Source: Symsagittifera roscoffensis
Lineage: Eukaryota > Xenacoelomorpha > Acoela > Convolutidae
NCBI RefSeq assembly: GCF_963678635.1
Contig: NC_087064.1
Span: 11,766,819-11,830,818, forward strand
Direction: 5' to 3'
DNA: 64,000 nucleotides
This document shows, one piece after another, positions 1 to 14,000 of the stretch (positions are counted from its first letter, which is position 1; every line of letters begins with the position of its first letter). Both the position numbers and the translations under genes were made by a program. The notes under the pieces were generated by a model. It ran no database searches and was not told where the DNA came from. It saw nothing but the letters and a program-made list of their open reading frames with translations.

Positions 1-798
1 TTTCTATAATGTTATAATGATGAGGTCCGGGCTCCTGCTGGGCCAAGCTAGAAGATCAATTCCCGTCTCCTCAAAAAAATCCGTACTTTTTTTTTGAAAC
101 AAGAATACTGCAATTGATCATCGGGGAGAGTGTCTCTCATTAAAGGGATGGCAACGTCTTTCATAAGCTTGATATAGGTGCCCAAACTTATTCGACCAGA
201 TAACATTTTGATTAAAATGTGACCGGTCGAAAAAATGATACCCGAGAATATTAGGGAACCACCCCCACATTGACGTTGATTGAGGCACACTTGATAATTT
301 TCCTCCATCCAGGAACACCAGTTGTCGGGTCCGTCTAGGTTAGATTTTTTTTCATCCGTAAAGACGACTTCATCCCAGTTTTTTTGGTTTAGTCAACCAT
401 CCAGTGCAGAGGCGTACTCGATTTTCTTTCTGCATTTTGGTCAAAACAATCGTAAGCTTTGCATTTTTGTACCTATACCTCATTCCTGATAAGGCCCGAT
501 GAACCGTTCTTTTGCTGATTTTGGGGGCTGTCTCCCTCAGGACTTTTGAGGCTGTCAATCTTTTTTTGCGTTTTTTCAGTAGAGCAATGCATCGTTTTTT
601 ACACAGTTTTTTGAAACCAAGGGTCACTTGCTTGGGTTCCCGCTTTGCTTTCACTCTTGCGTAGTCATTCTTGATCATACACTGGACTGTTGATTTTGGT
701 AAATTCAGTGCTTGACTGATTCGGCAATTTGAAAAACCATTTGCATGTTTTTCTTTCGCTATTTCGATAATCTCGCGTGAGTGCATGTCAAACACTGA
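1..798 (-). pseudogene. Decayed Tc1/mariner-family transposase
   Basis: Read on the - strand, 795-370 encodes about 141 residues with the paired helix-turn-helix DNA-binding region of Tc1/mariner transposases: an ISQALNLPKSTV helix and a basic stretch ending in KRTVHRALSGMRY. The frame then breaks in a run of seven T (about 379-385). In another frame, 369-48 continues with the start of the DDE domain (VFTDEKKSNLDGPDNW, holding the first catalytic Asp). It breaks again at a T9 run near 86-95. A third frame, 60-1, holds the conserved AWPSRSPDL block and then stops. The second-Asp block (normally QDNxPxH) is not recognisable. Two homopolymer frameshifts and the lost catalytic block make this inactive. 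No terminal inverted repeats were identified. It lies upstream of the first visible calpain exon, so probably in a calpain intron. Confidence 0.85.
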
Positions 799-2015
799 CT
801 TTCAATCATATTAGGACAGGTACCTGCTATATCAATCGTAAACAGAACCATTTGCGCGCAATTCGTGACATTTTTCAACAAAACCCTTCGGGTACGAAAA
901 AATTTGGCCAACTTTTGTCTTATAACAAGTGTTTACCATGTATTAAGGTGGTACGAAAAATTATGACGCGGAGTGTGTATTTAAACATTTTGCGCAAATT
1001 CTGGAGGTTTTACCCTTCTGAAACTTTGTCGAGCTGTATAAGAGGCTAACTTTGATTTTTCTTGCTCATCATTTGACTCATTACAAAACGTGTATTTTTT
1101 ATTGACTTATAAAATCAAAACGACCCATTCTAAGGCAAAGTTTTGGCACCAAAATTTGCAAAACGAATTGAACCATTTTATTGACATTCTCTGGATAATA
1201 GCAACAGAATTTGATGACTTAACTGGTAATTAAACTTAATAGAAAAAGTTTTTGGGCAAAAAACAAAAAAATGGCCTATGTTTTAGTTGATAATGTCAAA
1301 GAACTAACTATAGTACCTTTTTTCAATCATAGTACCTTTTTTCAATCATAATACCTTTTTTACAAACTATTTTTCTTCGGATCAAAACTGGGTTACGCTC
1401 GCTGATTTCAGGCTTAATTAACTTTCAAGCTTATCAAAAAAATCAATTTTAGTTGATAATCAAATAAAATTTAATTGCTAAAATGTGATCAAACTTGCTT
1501 CAAAAGTGTATGTTTCTATGATTTCACAGTTTCTATAACTATTTTTATTTTAAGGAAAGCGTTAGTGAACTTTTTGATGATGCGTTTTCAAGTTGCCCAG
1601 TAAATAAATGAAAAAATTTCATAATTGCTTCGCTCGAACTCTGATAAGGTGGAAAGATGATACATCCTGATTGCAGCTTTTAAGCTCAATTCGCGAGTTT
1701 TCAAATGTATGTCAAAATTGTAGCAAATAGTTTTCTGAAAATCAAGTACCAAAAAATTGTCATTAAACTTTTAATTTTTATTTGGAAAAACCCCTCAATA
1801 GAGTCTCTCAATATGTTCTTCGACATTTCACTGTTGAGTTGCTGTCTCTTTTTTTTTTATTTGAGTAAATTGTCAGTTTTAGCGGCAAATAAACCCCGTT
1901 TTTTCTCGAAACTCCAAAATGGGAGCTGGGCGTTATTTTCCTTGAATTACATTTGGTTCGAGTCTAATTAGAAACTGTTTTTAAGTTTGGATCCATGAGG
2001 TTATTTTGCTTTCAG
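799..2015. other. Probable calpain intron sequence, no gene seen
   Basis: AT-rich sequence between the decayed transposase and the first visible calpain exon. Short ORFs here have no recognisable motif and no codon bias. It ends with a good 3' splice site, a T-rich tract followed by CAG at 2013-2015. The calpain exon with the active-site Cys was not found here, so it must lie left of the window. Confidence 0.6.
1311..1361. repeat. Short 19-bp tandem repeat
   Basis: The unit TAGTACCTTTTTTCAATCA starts at 1311 and again at 1330. A partial, diverged third copy starts at 1349. It is small and lies in noncoding sequence. Confidence 0.8.
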
Positions 2016-2099
2016 GTCAATTCGAGACAGGAGATGGAATCCAAATTGGACAATGGACTCATCAGAGGTCACGCATATAGCATAACAGGACTGGTAGAG
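2016..2099 (+). CDS. Calpain exon: protease subdomain with catalytic His
   Basis: This 28-codon exon is preceded by TTTTGCTTTCAG and followed by GTCAGG. It encodes a segment ending [16 protein letters not shown]. The His in GHAYS is the catalytic His of the calpain Cys-His-Asn triad. The exon starts and ends in phase 0, which fits the next exon. Confidence 0.92.
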
Positions 2100-5000
2100 G
2101 TCAGGCTTCCACTTAGTAGTAGAAAAAATGGCTCTTTATTTTTTTTGGGATGGGGGGCTTTTTTAAAAAATTTTTTAGATGAGTTTAATTGTTTAATTGT
2201 CAAATTTGGTTTCCAGAAATAAAACATTATTTTTTGAAGTTAGAATCATAAAAAATGAAGTTAAATAAACTGGAGCTGCTGGAGCTAAGTCAAAGTTCAG
2301 CTTCTTGTGTTGCAGTTGGAGAGACGAACGGGGGGAGGGAGAGGGGGGAGGACAGATGTGAAGTTGATCAGGGTGCGCAACCCGTGGGGGGAGAAGGAGT
2401 GGACGGGGGCGTGGAGTGATGCCTCCCCCGAGTGGAGGTCCATTTCGGAGAGAGAGAAGCAACAGTTGGATCTCGTGTCGGATGAGGACGGCGAATTCTG
2501 GTTAGTCTGGAATTAAAAATGAGGTTTTTAATGTGATGATAATCAATCATATTGCAACGAACGCCAAATTGTCGGTTAGCAACATCCTTTCCGGCCACCG
2601 AATCTGCAAGGAGCTAATTAATCTAAAACTGCGCGTTTTGCCGTCAGAAACCGTTTTCACTATGTTCAACTCTTAGAGCTGTTCCAAAAATCTATTTAGT
2701 TTATTTAATTTATTCAAAGGTAAAAATGTTGCCAAAAAGCACCAGGTGATATTTCATAGCAAACAACAATTCGTCGCAAACAGAATAGCGGCAGTTCTAG
2801 GATAGGTACTTTTATCAGCATATTTGCATAGTAATTCTATGAATAGTTCCATATCGAATCACACACCCGCCAAAACATGGCCGTTTGGTTGTAGTGCATT
2901 GCCAAATCTATTTTTTTTTTCAAATTATCCTCTTAATAATTTTAAATTTTATTGCGACGACTATCGCTTTTTGCAGTGCTACTGATATTCATCTGCGACC
3001 ATTATTCATTCTCGCTACTCGACTTATATTCATTCTCGCTGCATGGATAGTAGTAAATTTTTTTTCAAAAACAAGCATAACCAGTTGCTGTGCAAAAATA
3101 GCATAGATTGTTTCAATGACAGTAATCCAACTGTAGCAAAAAAAGAAAACAAGGAAATTTTTTGAAAATCCAAAGTGTATGTTATCCATACGGATACAGT
3201 AGGTACCGATATGAACTGATATCCATTCGGATATATTAGAACTATGTCTACCTAAGACAGTATATCCATCTTGAGTGCTAACCATATATACTTATGTAAA
3301 CTGAACTATATAGAAGTCTGATCTAAATTAAGTACCTATTAAACCTAACACCATATTCAATAGTTATTTATGAGTCTCTGTCTCTCTCATGATTTCGAGG
3401 TCAGATTCGAATCAGACTTAACTTTCGTAACTGAATTTAAGTTGTTCTCTATCTCTTCGTATTCTATTCTCAGTTAGCGATCAAGCATTGACTTTGACTA
3501 CATAGATTACACACTGTATACCTCACCCAACGGTTGAGGGTATAACATGGCGCAGCCAGCACTTACAACAAAAAACCCACTCGGCATTGCCCCATTCTGG
3601 CAAAAAGCCTCGGCGGAACCGCCAACAGAGTGGGAGAAGTGGAACCAGCAACTCTACTTAGGAATTGTCGCAAAAGATGGCATAAACCTGCAAAAGTTAT
3701 TACGAGATCCACCTGCAGTGAGAAAACCGCAAGAACCCGGTTATGAACTCCCTATAGAAGGGGAAACTCAAGCACAAACCAGGGACAGGAACATTCGTAA
3801 CCAAGAAAAAAAGATACAATGGGACAACCAATGTGCACAACTGGACAACTTGGGACCCACCGTGGATGGAATACCATGGGAGGAAGCCGACATAAAAGTC
3901 AGAAGCTACATTTACCTAAGTCTTGGTAACGAAGGTCAAAGACGCCTAAACCAACACTATCCAGACATAAAGATACAAGAAATATCAACGAGAGCATTCT
4001 GGAATCGATTGGAACACCTTTTCATTAAAGACCGTAATGTTACATTTGATAGATACGAGGCCTTCACAAGAAAGCAGAATAAAACAGAAACGCTGGAACA
4101 GTTCCACTGCGGGCTCACTGAATTGGTCATAAAAGGAAACTTCAAATGTCCCAATTGCAACAATAGCACATTAGAAACAGAGATTATTCGAGATTTATTC
4201 ACAGCGAATATGACAAATGATGAAGTACAAAAATATCTACTAGCCGAGACCAAATCCCCAGAGCAAGCGTTTGAATACGCCATACGCAGAGAAAAAGGGT
4301 TGGAAAATCAAATCCAAATCCGCAAGCAGGGTTCCACGACTAATCCTTTTCAACAAACGGGTATAAAAACAGAACCAGTTGGGTTCATTCAAAGAAGAGG
4401 AGGGGACCCGTACCGTAATAACAGAAGAGGAAACAATAGCGGTCGAGGACAAACACAGCGGGGAAGCTCGCAACGACAAAACAGAGACAGAAAGCAATCT
4501 TGTTTTAAGTGCGGTAATCCGTTCGGACCCGGTCACCTCCAACAATGTCCAGCAAAAGACAAGATTTGCAATAAGTGCACAAAAAGAGGACACTACGCAC
4601 GACTCTGCAACTCTTCCAATGTTAATGCTATCAGCGAAGAAGCAAATCTCAAAGCGAATGTCCAGGACACCGACATAGCAGCGTATGTCGACTATCTCCA
4701 GGCAGGGGATGTCGTCCCGGGATGGGAATTCATAAATCCAGATGACAACAGCGTAAATGCGGTACACTACGAAGAAGAAACGGCAGGAAACTTAACAACA
4801 AACGACTTAATAGGACACCTTATTCGAGTTAAAATTGGGACGAACAGCATTACCTTCATTGCAGACACAGGATCCCCAACATCGTTTGTAAATAACAAAA
4901 CAGCGGTCATATTAGAAAATACGGTGCCACGAACTCGACGTATTCAGCTCAACCAAAATGACGAGGCAAATAGAATGGTCTGCTACAACGGTTACAAAAT

Positions 5001-8000
5001 CCCTGCGTTCGGCAGGCTGATTGCCCCTATAGAATCAGGAGGGTGGACAATCAACACAGCGCCATTCGTGGTGGTTGATGATAAACGAGCAAACATCCTG
5101 GGTCGCAATTTGCTCCCGCAACTAGGCATTCACCTTCAACAGGAAAAACCAACTGGTAAGTCAATCAATTACATTACAGATCCAGAACAATCAGACACGG
5201 CCATCACAAACTGGGTTAAAACAACATACCCAGGGTTGTGCACTCGTATCGGCCGATCTAAAAACCATGAAGTTCATACGAAATTTTTACATGACTTCAA
5301 GGCACTTCAACAAAAGGGCCGCCGAATCCCGATTCATATTCAGGAAAAAGTTGAACAAGAACTTAAATCTTTAATTGACCAAGGCCATATCGTGAAGCTC
5401 GACAGTTGTAGCGACAAACAATTTATTAGTCCAATCGTTATCACGGTAAAGAAAGATCAGTCAATCAAGTTAGCCATGGACTCAAAACAAATCAACAAAG
5501 CGATACATAAAAATAAGTATCAGATGCCTAACATCGACGTTCTGCTCGACAATGTGGCACAATCAGTTCAGGAGGGAAATGGCAAACCAGGCACAACATA
5601 TTTTTCTACCATCGATCTCCGATATGCATATAGCCAATTGAAATTAGATGAAAAAACTAAAACGCAGTGTAACTTTAGTATAATCGGTGGACAAGCGACG
5701 GGAACCTATCAGTTCCAAACAGGATTTTACGGGCTCACGGACATGCCCGCAGAATTCCAGAAAGCCATTGACCTAACGTTAAACAACGAAAAAGATACTT
5801 TCGCGTTTCTAGATGATATATTAATTATATCTCACGGAACAAAAGAACAACACATGGAAAAACTGAAAAAAGTATTAGATAAACTGGATCAGGAAAATAT
5901 GGCGATTTCTTTAAACAAATGCAAATTCGGCTGTAAAGAGGTCGAATGGCTGGGATTCATAATAAATGAATACGGGACAATACCAATGCACAAGAAAACC
6001 GAAGCGATCACTAATCTACAACACCCTAAAACCTTCAAACAACTAAAAAGTTTTATGGGTTCGATTCATCATCTAAATAAATTCATACCCAACCTGGCAC
6101 AAATGTGCACACCATTAAGGCCGCTCTTATCATCTTCTTCTAAATTTCACTATGTTTGGAACCAAGAACATGAAAAGGCATTTCAGACAATCCTGACAGC
6201 GGTGCGAAACATCACAGAAAATCGTCACTTTGTGAGCAACCGAGAAACACGGATAGTCTGTGACGCCAGCCGCGAGGGTATAGGAGCTGCTCTCGAACAG
6301 GAAACTCCAGACGGATGGGGTACGGTGGCGTACGCGTCCAGATTCCTAAATGCATGTGAAAATAAATATTCAGTAAATGAATTGGAACTCCTAGCTGCGG
6401 TATGGGCTATTGATCATTTTAAATATTATCTGTATGGCCGCCGCTTTACACTAATTACTGATCATCAAGCTTTGGTTAGTGCCCTAAATAGCAATAAAAG
6501 TAATAAAACTTATCAAAGTCGCCTAACCAGATGGATTGACCGTCTTATTCCATTCGATTTTGACATCAAACACCTTTCCGGCAGTAAAATGGGCTTAATA
6601 GACTATATTTCGCGCCATCCGGTAGGAAAACCACAACCTCCCGCATATTGGGATGAACATTTTGTTGTCGCACTCATAGACGATTTCATTTCTTGCCTGG
6701 AATTTCAAGACAGCACTATAGCTAATATCGAAATGATTGAAAATCCATACGGATTTCTAAGCACATTACAGCTCGACCGGAACGAAAACTTTAATCGTTC
6801 GCTTTCGCACACAAAAGAAACACATTTCACTGTTAATGATCATTCTCTCTCAAACAGTCACTCTCCGTCACGATCAAAATTTTCAAATTTCTCTCAATCA
6901 AATCGAAACATTTCAAACTATAGTCCGGATAATTCAAACATTTGCCACCAGCCTTCAACAAATCAATTACGTAAAGAAGAAATAGCAAGTAGTCATCAAC
7001 AACAACAAGTGTATTTTAATTCAACATATATTAACCCAGCCGCTAACAACATGAGCCGCCAATTGCAGACAGGAATGTCATTACCCCCTTTCAAAAGAAT
7101 CATGAGGAAATGCCACAGCGGCCAACAGACTACTTTATCGTTTCCACCTGCTAAACATACGTCATTCGCTGAAATGCCCGTAGAACCAGGCCAATCCACA
7201 CTGTCCTTTAGCGATGTTCGTCATCAAGTAATTCCCTCACAAGATAGCTTCACATTCGTCAGGAAATCAGATCAGCTATGCCAAACGGACCCAGAGGAAC
7301 AAACGGAGTGTCAAGCAATCTCAATGGAGGACGAAGATGTGCCCCTCTTCCGAAAGAATCTCAGAAAGGCACTGGACGTGGATTTCATTGCGGCCGCCAC
7401 AAAACGCGACAGAAACCTCCAGCCTCTGATCAACATGATCAGAAACCAAAAGTGGGAACAAATAAAAGCCTGTTACGGCCCTTATTTTTATAACGTGCGC
7501 GACCGTTTGTCAGTCCGAGACAATGTGCTACTCTATGACGACAGAGTACTAATCCCGAAACAACTTAGACAGATTGTATTGGACTCAATTCACTTAACCC
7601 ACCCAGGACAAGGCAGTATGTTAGAAGCTGCCAAACATATTTGGTATCCATACCTCCACCGGGACATAGTGACGGCAGCACAGAATTGCAAGGAGTGCCG
7701 CACCAAAGGTAAGAACCTTCGGGTGATCTCCGGGAAAAAACACTATACTAGTCTTGACGCCGTAGTAGAACCGAACGAGGAAATCCAGCTGGATTTTGCT
7801 GGACCGCTACCGGATGAGAACGATAAAGACGTGTACATTCTGGTCGGGGTAGATAGGTTCTCGCGATTCACATACGCAAAAGTAGTAGCGAATAACAAAG
7901 CAGACACAATCATAAGATTTATGCAAACACATTTGGTCAACCAAGGGGTACCAAGAAATATCCGGTGCGACCAAGCTCAAGGGTTTCGGGCTAAGAAATT

Positions 8001-11000
8001 TATGATCTACTGCAAAAGCAATAACATTAAATTAATATTTGCTCCAGTGGATGACCATCGCTCCATGGGCATGGTGGAAAGACTAATAAGAACTCTGAAA
8101 ACTCGTCTCTCTATAATGAAGATAGATAAGAATAACACACCATACAAACTAGCGTCAGATGTGGCGGAATTAATCAAAACACTGCGCATTACCCCACACG
8201 CCACAACAAAAATTACACCGTTTGAGGCGCACTATGGGCGTAAATCAAACACACCATTAACTAATATTTGCACTACACCTAAAATTTCTAATCTATCATG
8301 GGAAAATACAAAACTTTCGTGCCTAGATGAGAAGATGCTTACAAAATCCGCCCTCACGCCTGAGGCCATCTGGAATAGGGATCTCAATAGCGAGGATGAG
8401 CTCAGTGTTGTGTACAAACAGACATATCTTCCTGAACCCTCTTACGAACCAGCAGGACCATCGTCACAGGTGGTAGGAACCAGTACCCCAGGACACACAA
8501 TCCCTAAACGGGCCATCCCTGAGACAACGAAAGAGCAAACGAAACAAACGCAACGGAAACAACCCTTACTGTCGGACACAGACAACGATGAACTGTTCGA
8601 CCAGGCCCTGCTACGTAAATTCCCAATAGGTGCGCACCTTCCACTTAATAATATACCCTATGATTTACAAAAGGTTTAACGGTCGTTTCTCGCCGAAAAC
8701 CCCAAAAATGACATAGCAAATATTAGAACACGAAAACCAATTCGGTGGCTTACACAACAAGAAAAACAAAGAATCGAAAGAGCTCCCTTGGTGTTCCTAA
8801 AAGATCGGTTTAAAGGACCCCAAAACACCATAGATCCGGTGTTAGGAAAACGCATTGAACAGGTAGCGCGAAAATCGGGCACCATAGCACGCAAAACAAA
8901 AAATCCTGGGGTGTTTGGGCCACAATTCAAAATCATCGAAAACGGGTCAATAATTAATTATTCCCCACACACTGCATGGGTCCGGGAAGACGGAAAGCAA
9001 CCAAGGGTCATAAGACACGACGGTCTAGCTTTTTTACCTGATCCACGGGTGTATGGAAAGTGTCGACCGGCACAATTAAAGGATTTCGTAGCGTATAAAC
9101 ACTTACCAAGAGCAAAATCCCGTATTTTAGACACAGAACCCAAACAGTGTGAACCAACTGGCTCGAAAAACCCGAAGAAGAAAATACAACAAGGAAACCC
9201 GGCGGGTAACACCTCAACGCCAACAAGCCCAAAACGAAAACCGCCCAAAAATGTCGAAGAACTTATTCGACAAACGACCAACAGAAGGAAATTAGGACAT
9301 GATCGGATTCACAGAACGAACCCCACAACCTCAAAAGCCCCCACGAGGAAAATCCAGACAGCGATAACTAGAAACTTAAAATCACCGAGCCGAAAAGGAC
9401 AAGGTAGTCCAAATAAAACGCGCAAGGAGGAAAACAAGACCGTCGAATTTGACTGCGATACATCAATCTCCATCTCATCCGACGACTCAATCATTCAAGA
9501 CTTGAGACCAGCAACACACATGCCACCAGCCAAAAAACTAGATCGAAAAAATACGCCACCCCAAGACACAAATGAGAGTACCAAATCAAAGGATACAGTT
9601 CCATGCCGTCGATCCACAAGAACTAAAACAAGCGCCCTGGCCCTAAAATTCGGAAATGCAATCCCGATCAACAAAATTGCCGGAAGTAATTCCGACACTG
9701 AAGTATGTCTCATAACGGTGCAACAGGATAAAAGAGAACCAACGGGCCAAATTGTCACTGTTCACGAATCCTCAACTGATATAGAGTGCATAGAAATTGA
9801 TTCAAGGGACAAAGCATCAAGCCAATCCTCTGAGAAAACACCCGAGCAGCTGAGAGTTACAGCATCCGGCGAGGGAACAGGCGGCCCACTCGAAGCGGAA
9901 TACGAGCCTACCAATACAGTGAAAACACCGACCCAGTTATCCACACATACGCCGTCCCCACGGAGTAGTCCAAGAGCAGAATTAGATACGTCATCTACGT
10001 CAATTGGCCTAAATGACCCACAACAACGACCGATAAGCTCACGTTACGTCATTGACAGACCTAACGAAGCGACATGCTCACCGGACAAATCCTTCATCGA
10101 AAACTTCAATGATGCAATGAAAATTCTGCAGTCCATCTCTCCGCCCAAAAATTCAATGACCTTTCAACGGGAATACGAGATACAAGAACGATCTAAACGC
10201 CCAAGTAAACAGGACAACTATAACAAGCCAGGCACTCCACAGACATCATCGGAACGAAACTCTCAACAGATATCTCAAGTACCTTTGAATGAAAACGACC
10301 CCAAATCACAAAAAGACGCTGCGGACGATATAAAGAATATATGAGATGTATTCTTCATATAAGAAAAAGGGGAATGTTATCCATACGGATACAGTAGGTA
10401 CCGATATGAACTGATATCCATTCGGATATATTAGAACTATGTCTACCTAAGACAGTATATCCATCTTGAGTGCTAACCATATATACTTATGTAAACTGAA
10501 CTATATAGAAGTCTGATCTAAATTAAGTACCTATTAAACCTAACACCATATTCAATAGTTATTTATGAGTCTCTGTCTCTCTCATGATTTCGAGGTCAGA
10601 TTCGAATCAGACTTAACTTTCGTAACTGAATTTAAGTTGTTCTCTATCTCTTCGTATTCTATTCTCAGTTAGCGATCAAGCATTGACTTTGACTACATAG
10701 ATTACACAGTGTATACCTCACCCAACGGTTGAGGGTATAACAGTGTAGATGGTGGCACGGGGTCCAATTAGAGCATAATTTACACCATGGGGTGATTATA
10801 AACAAATTGAACACAACGCAGTTAAATTCAGGGGCGGAGTTAGGGAGAAGGGCGGACGCAATTTTTTGGTCAAAATTTTCCAAAAAAATGCCTAAAAACG
10901 CTTTTTTGGCAAGTTTTTTCAAAAATTTGCCTACTGCGCAGAAAATTTTGTCAAAATAGAATCTCTATAGTGATTTGGTAGTGTTCAGAAAATGAATTTG

Positions 11001-14000
11001 GTTGACTTAAAAAAAAGGTCGATAAAATTTTTTAAAAATTTTTGAAAATCCACCCCCCCCCTTCTCGAGAAAATCCTAGTTTCGCCTCTGGTGAAATTAG
11101 ATCGAAACTTCATTTTTGTTGCTCATTCATAAGTTTAAAGAAGTCAGAAAAAGCAAAAACCAAAGAAAATCTGAAAAACACTGCTCGTATCAGGGCGAAG
11201 CCTTGAATGTTCCGACTGCCTTTTAAGGTTTATGGAGCAGTAATAACATAAAAAATTAAATGTAATAAAAATAAAATGAATTTTTTTCTAAACTTTGAGA
11301 TTTTTTTGTGAAAATCATTCCCCCACACGCCATATGAAGTACAAAGTGATAGATTGTGCTCGTATTAACAAATCAATTATTGCATATAAGCTTCCTTGAA
11401 CCAATTTGGAACGATTTATAAGAGGATTAAATCTCGCTTACGCGTTAATAGCGCGAAATATGTCGCGCGTTAATTGTCCCAAATTGGCCAAAATAGCAAC
11501 CTCAAACCCCCATAACTTTACGAAAAATGATCACAGGTGAAATATCTTTTCAAATTTAAGCTTAGGACAACAATAGCTTTTGAATGATGTCAATAAATTC
11601 CGTCAAAAATGGCTAGTTAAAAAGTCGAAATTTTTCTGAAGAAAAAAACCCACCCGAACACAAATATTCCGTTACTTTTGTTATGAAAGTCGGAACAAAA
11701 ATTTTTCTCGACATTAATTTTTTTTGAATCGGAATCACCACTATCAACCCTACCAGCAAGTTTTTTTTTGCTTAAGCTTGGGCGAGAAAAATCATGATAA
11801 TTATGAACAAAGAATATTGCGTAACATATTCAAGCGCGCCAAATATGTAGTCCATCATTCATCATTTGTTAAATCAACCTACTTCGGCTAATGACGGTCC
11901 AATTTTTTTCAATCTAATGATCTGTTCTTCAATTGAAAACATTAAAGAAACTTTTCCAGTTTTGTGTGTCAAAATTCTTCAAATCTTGTTTCAAGTTTTT
12001 AGATACCAAAATGGGTTAAAATTTCAGCACTGCAAATTCATTTACAAGAAAATACTCTAGCGTTTTTGTACCATTACATCAGTTATTTTTGTTTTATAGC
12101 ATTTCAGCTTTTGATTTCAGTTAGGCTGGTGTTCAATTTCAAATATTGCTCCAGATTTTTGTTTCCTTAATCAAAAATATCAATTTTTGATCTTTGGTCA
12201 GGGTTCTGTTTTTCCAACTCTAATTATGTCAGAAGCATTCCAGCAACCAAATGGGAAAGACTTTTGATATAAAGTTTTTTTTTGTTTGACACTTCACCAG
12301 TTGAAGTTTTTCGATGAGCTGAGTCTTGATTACTATTAGAGGCCGCTTAGTCATTTTGAGTCTTGAATCGACTTTCAACAAGTTTCAATGAGTATTCTCA
12401 ATTTTGTTTGAGCTGTTAAATTCAATTATTCAGATATATTTTCAGCAGAGTAAATAATCGTTCTAATAAACTCAATCAATTTCTTTTTTTTTAGTACTGA
12501 GGTGTTATTGCCTAAATGATTTGATAATAGATCTTTTCCTATTTTTCATTCAAAAGGCTAAAGCAGATGTTTCAGGGTTGATCTTAATCAGGGCAAAGCT
12601 CTTTATGTTTTGACTGCCCTATTTTTGGGCTCCAATAGTTTTTGATAATTTTATTGATTAATTAAAAATGTTGGACAATCACTATCAAAAGTCGGTGGCA
12701 GGACAATCTACCTATTCGACAAATTACCCTATACCATTCTACCCTATGCCATTATACCCTACATACTAATATACCTTATACTAATCCGCCCTATATACCA
12801 ATCTACCCAGTGTCGCTTTGCCGAAAAATAAAAAAATCTTTCGAAAAGCTAATTAGAATCGGAAAGATAACAGCACGTGTTAATTCATTTGAGTCCAATT
12901 TTTTAAACTCAATTTGAAATTTCCACTTAAGGTAATTATTTTTTAAAATCAATCGCAATTTTAGCCTCAAAATCTACAATTTGTCGCAATCAACAGGTTT
13001 TATTCTCCAATTTTTAATATCAAGAACAAAAATGAAACAAAAACTACCTAATTATATCAGTTTTCCTTGGAATGAAATTTACCAAAATGAGTCAAGTTTC
13101 TTGCGTTCTATCCCAACAGAATCGGAGATCGCTTGTAATTGATGGCCATAAATTTACCAAAAAACAAGAAAAAAAGAATGGAAACATTCACTAGAAGTGT
13201 TCAAAGTGGGGGTCCCATAAATGCAAAACAACGGCAATAACCCGAGATAACGATCAAATTTCCTGTAGAAAAGAACACACCCACGAAGTTTTCCCTGGTC
13301 GTTCAGATGCAAGATTTCTCGTGTAGAAAATGAAACAGAACACCAAAACTCAGGAAGCACCAGTAAATAGCATCAATATAGCAATTTGCCTGCAATCTGT
13401 GTACAAAAAAGAGCCGTTCAGTTAGCTCTTCTTGCCAGTCGGGAAAAATGGGGCCCTGGATCAAAAGAAGGTAAATAGGAGACCCAGGGTGCTTCGAAAT
13501 GTCGATAGACATTTTGAGGCATCGAAGCAACACGAGGATTTTTGCGTCTTCGATAGTAGGATTGAAGATCCAGAAAGGTTGCTAATTTTTGGAGATCGCG
13601 ACAAAATGCAGAGTTTTATTTTACATCGAGATGTTTGGTTGTGCAACGAAACATTCAGAATTTGCCCTATTCAATTTTTATCATCTTAACACCATCCACA
13701 GTCAACTCGCTAGATTTTACCACTCTGCATTTATGCATTGTTGCCAAAGAAAAGAGAGCACACAAACAAAAAGCTACTGACGGAGTTATCAGCCATCACC
13801 AAAAACACCGAGCCTCACCGCATTCTCCTCGATTTTCAACGGGCAGCACTAAAACCTTTCGCTTGTCATCATAACCGAGCATTGCTTAAAGGATGATTTT
13901 TTAACGAAGCGGAAAATAAAAGAAGCGGGCCTAAAACTTTTGTATGAGACATATCATAATTTCAAATTGTCAATGCGCCTTATTCCAGCTCTAAGTTTTT

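Larger units (their letters stand above)
3180..10742 (+). mobile_element. Young full-length Ty3/Gypsy LTR retrotransposon in a calpain intron
   Basis: A 7563-bp element bounded by 368-bp direct LTRs (3180-3547, 10375-10742) that begin TGTTAT and end ATAACA. By eye they differ at one base, in ATTACACACTG versus ATTACACAGTG. The 5-bp GTGTA lies directly on both sides (3175-3179 and 10743-10747) as target-site duplication. Inside are an intact gag-protease-RT-RNase H-integrase ORF, a same-frame extension behind one TAA, and a purine-rich tract before the 3' LTR. It is in the same orientation as the calpain gene. Domain order RT-RH-IN and the RT style place it in Ty3/Gypsy (Metaviridae). Near-identical LTRs and open frames indicate very recent insertion and possible activity. 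Confidence 0.97.

Noticed and set aside
4240-4767. - strand ORF of 175 codons opposite gag
   Set aside because: Shadow of the gag-pol frame; no motif.
8788-10344. The extension of the young element as an independent ORF or envelope gene
   Set aside because: It has no ATG near its start, signal peptide, membrane segment or cysteine pattern of an envelope. The same frame runs from gag-pol with one TAA between.
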